Source: Bacteroidota bacterium
GTDB taxonomy: Bacteria > Bacteroidota > Bacteroidia > Bacteroidales > F082
NCBI GenBank assembly: GCA_020444415.1
Contig: JAHLLA010000018.1
Span: 1 to 36,524 of the forward strand
Reading direction: 5' to 3'
Length of the DNA: 36,524 nucleotides
Part shown: positions 34,882-36,524 of the stretch, one piece after another
How the letters are laid out: every line of letters starts with the position of its first letter
How positions within the stretch are numbered: position 1 is the first letter of the stretch
The notes under the pieces: generated by a model
The model's database searches: none
What the model was told of the DNA's origin: nothing
Seen by the model: the letters and a program-made list of their open reading frames with translations, nothing else
Position numbers and translations under genes: made by a program

Positions 34882-36234
34882 ATGAAGAGTAATATCAAAT
34901 CAAAACTTTCATTGAAAGAAAAAGTAGGTTATGGTCTTGGGGACACAGCCTCTCACTTTGTTTGGGATATGGTAGGTTTTTGGATACTCATTTTTTATAC
35001 CGACACTTATGGAATATCTGCGGCAGCAGCAGGTACTATAATGTTGATTGCAAGGATCTGGGATATGGTTAGTGATCCTGTAATGGGAATTATTGCAGAC
35101 AGGACCAATACGCGCTGGGGAAAATTCCGACCTTATATTTTATGGATGGCTTTACCATATAGTATTCTTGCAATTTTAACTTTTACGACACCGGATTTTG
35201 GACAAACAGGCAAAATAATCTATGCCGGAGTTACCTACCTACTGTTAATGACGGTCTTTACAGCGATCAACCTACCTTATTCTTCGTTGGGTGCAGTAAT
35301 GACTTCGGATTCCTACGAAAGGGCCGGGTTAAATTCGTATCGCTTTATTTTCGCATTTATTGGCCAGTTTATCGTTACAGGCACTGCACTATCACTCGCT
35401 TTGTATTTTGGTCAAGGCGACAGTGCTAAAGGCTATCAATACACTTTGACACTTTTTGCAATTATCAGTTTTATGCTGTTCATGATTACATTCAAAACAA
35501 CAAAAGAGCGTGTGGAACCACCAAAAGAACAAAAACAAAATCTGAGAGAAGATATAAAGAACTTGTTCAAGAACAAACCGTGGGTAATTCTTTTCTTCGT
35601 GGGGATCATCTCCTTTGTCATGTTTGCCATGCAAAACCTTTCTATTGCTTATTATTTCAAGTACTTTTTAGGTAATGAAGAGAGTGTGCAATTGTTTAAT
35701 GTAATCGGCACTATCGCGCTTATCGCAGGAATTCCATTTTCAAAACCACTATCCGAACGATTTGGGAAACGGAATGTTTACTTGGCGAGTTCACTCCTTT
35801 CGGGTTTTTTCTTCATTCTACTATATCTTCCGGGTAATGAAAATATTATAACCATCTATGTACTTAATATTCTTGCGAAATTTACTTATGCCCCGGCAGT
35901 TCCTCTGTTATGGACAATGCTGGCAGATACAGCGGATTATTCTGAATGGAAATCTGGAAGAAGGGCAACCGGGCTTATTTTCTCAGCAGCCACTTTTGCG
36001 CAAAAAGCAGGTTGGGGTATTGGTGGTGCGCTGGCTGGCTGGCTTTTAGCTTTATATAAGTTCACCCCTAATATTGAGCAAACCGCATCTGCTATAACAG
36101 GTATTAAAATGATGATCTCGGTATTTCCGGGTATTCTCTATATGTCTTGTGCAATATTATTGTATTTCTATGCCATTGATCACAAAACGTGTCTGATTAT
36201 GCAAAAGGATTTGGAATCAAGAAAACTGATTTAA
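34882..36234 (+). CDS. Second MFS transporter of the GPH/MelB type
   Basis: 450 residues with about 12 helices. The signature is at about 57-88 (ARIWDMVSDPVMGIIADRTN, then TRWGKFRPYILW), again with the Asp pair of MelB-type symporters. Also seen: AFIGQFIVTGTALSLALYFG near 156-175, and PLLWTMLADTADYSEWKSGR, then RATGLIFSAATFAQK (about 346-380). It is diverged from the GPH transporter at 29953, so the two probably differ in substrate. A 67-base gap precedes it, longer than elsewhere in the operon, so it may have its own promoter, though none is evident. Last gene of the PUL on this strand; no intrinsic terminator on the plus strand is evident after it. Confidence 0.9.
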   Translation: MKSNIKSKLSLKEKVGYGLGDTASHFVWDMVGFWILIFYTDTYGISAAAAGTIMLIARIWDMVSDPVMGIIADRTNTRWGKFRPYILWMALPYSILAILTFTTPDFGQTGKIIYAGVTYLLLMTVFTAINLPYSSLGAVMTSDSYERAGLNSYRFIFAFIGQFIVTGTALSLALYFGQGDSAKGYQYTLTLFAIISFMLFMITFKTTKERVEPPKEQKQNLREDIKNLFKNKPWVILFFVGIISFVMFAMQNLSIAYYFKYFLGNEESVQLFNVIGTIALIAGIPFSKPLSERFGKRNVYLASSLLSGFFFILLYLPGNENIITIYVLNILAKFTYAPAVPLLWTMLADTADYSEWKSGRRATGLIFSAATFAQKAGWGIGGALAGWLLALYKFTPNIEQTASAITGIKMMISVFPGILYMSCAILLYFYAIDHKTCLIMQKDLESRKLI

Positions 36235-36435
36235 ATAATAACCTTAACAATTTGTCCATATGTGTTTAAAGATTCGCAGTATTGTAAAGTATTTGCAAAA
36301 TCTGTCAATCTATTTCAGAACTAGATAGATCGATATTTCCCAGAAAGTTCATATTTGAAGAAAATAAAGTTCGAACCGAAGAAATCAATGAAGTAGTTCG
36401 GTGGACTGCTAAGAATAGCAGGGCTCTCAGAAGCA

Positions 36436-36473
36436 TTAAAAAAGGACAACCCCGTTCAAAAACTGAGTTGTCC
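36436..36473 (-). terminator. Rho-independent terminator of the tRNA-Arg gene
   Basis: On the minus strand GGACAAC (36473-36467) pairs with GTTGTCC (36450-36444), followed by a run of six T residues (plus-strand A 36438-36443). It starts 5 bases after the tRNA CCA end. Confidence 0.85.
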
Positions 36474-36477
36474 CGTT

Positions 36478-36524
36478 TGGTGATCCCGGCGGGACTCGAA
36501 CCCACGACCCGCAGCTTAGAAGGC
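36478..36524 (-). tRNA. tRNA-Arg (anticodon TCT), 5' part outside window
   Basis: On the minus strand the sequence begins inside the anticodon stem (GC), then the 7-base loop CTTCTAA with anticodon TCT (36520-36518), 3' anticodon stem GCTGC, a 5-base variable loop, a T-arm GTGGG-TTCGAGT-CCCGC (one G-T pair), the 3' acceptor strand CGGGATC, discriminator A and an encoded CCA (36480-36478). The D-arm and 5' acceptor strand lie beyond the window edge. Confidence 0.93.

Noticed and set aside
36305-36505. 66-residue minus-strand ORF overlapping the tRNA-Arg and its terminator
   Set aside because: It runs through the tRNA and the terminator hairpin; composition is unlike protein and it cannot coexist with the tRNA gene.
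1-36524. CRISPR arrays, insertion sequences with transposase, prophage genes
   Set aside because: No regularly spaced short repeats, no transposase, recombinase or phage protein is visible on either strand.

Overview
The window looks like a chromosomal piece of a Bacteroidota genome, probably an aquatic or marine member of the Marinilabiliales/Bacteroidales side. This rests on a SusC/SusD pair, type IX secretion (T9SS) C-terminal sorting domains, PKD-repeat proteins, lipoprotein-rich glycan enzymes, Bacteroidota-type promoter boxes (TAnnTTTG), AT-rich intergenic DNA and the near absence of Shine-Dalgarno sequences. The taxonomic call is inference; no rRNA is present.

Layout. (1) 2-3468: the 3' part of a large secreted PKD/MAM/T9SS protein, with a clear terminator. 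(2) About 3470-9430: a sparse, decayed segment. It has three orphan secreted genes (a beta-propeller protein, a nucleoside-hydrolase-like protein and a DUF5107-like T9SS cargo), at least two pseudogenes (a small YdhR-type monooxygenase with two lesions, and the N-terminus of a Gfo/Idh/MocA oxidoreductase), and two copies of a ~65-bp repeat resembling a tRNA 3' end. (3) 9435-10151: an SDR oxidoreductase on the minus strand, divergent from the next gene. (4) 10467-36234: a large polysaccharide utilization locus (PUL), all on the plus strand, apparently for a beta-1,3-glucan such as laminarin. (5) Right edge: a terminator and the 3' part of a tRNA-Arg(TCT) on the minus strand.

How the PUL should work (inference from families and N-termini). 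A membrane-spanning triple-Y regulator with a cytoplasmic LuxR-type HTH senses a periplasmic signal. It may bind a phased TGATGTA array upstream of the operon. A PKD-containing surface lipoprotein and a GH16 lipoprotein bind and cut the polymer at the surface, and SusC/SusD import the fragments. Periplasmic lipoproteins (a GH158-like TIM barrel, GH17, GH30, and a TIM barrel fused to a mutarotase-like domain) trim backbone and branches. Three inner-membrane MFS carriers of two types move sugars into the cytoplasm. There, a leaderless GH17 and an 1151-residue GH149-like beta-1,3-glucan phosphorylase would finish degradation with conservation of energy as glucose-1-phosphate. No GH3 beta-glucosidase is present. 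Between susD and the first transporter lies the skeleton of a deleted second GH16-type lipoprotein gene: its signal peptide and its last codons remain, the latter still overlapping the transporter start.

The most interesting points are the phosphorolytic cytoplasmic branch, the TIM-barrel/mutarotase-like fusion, the phased operator-like array with its inverted repeat, the GH16 deletion relic, and the repeats and pseudogenes left of the PUL.
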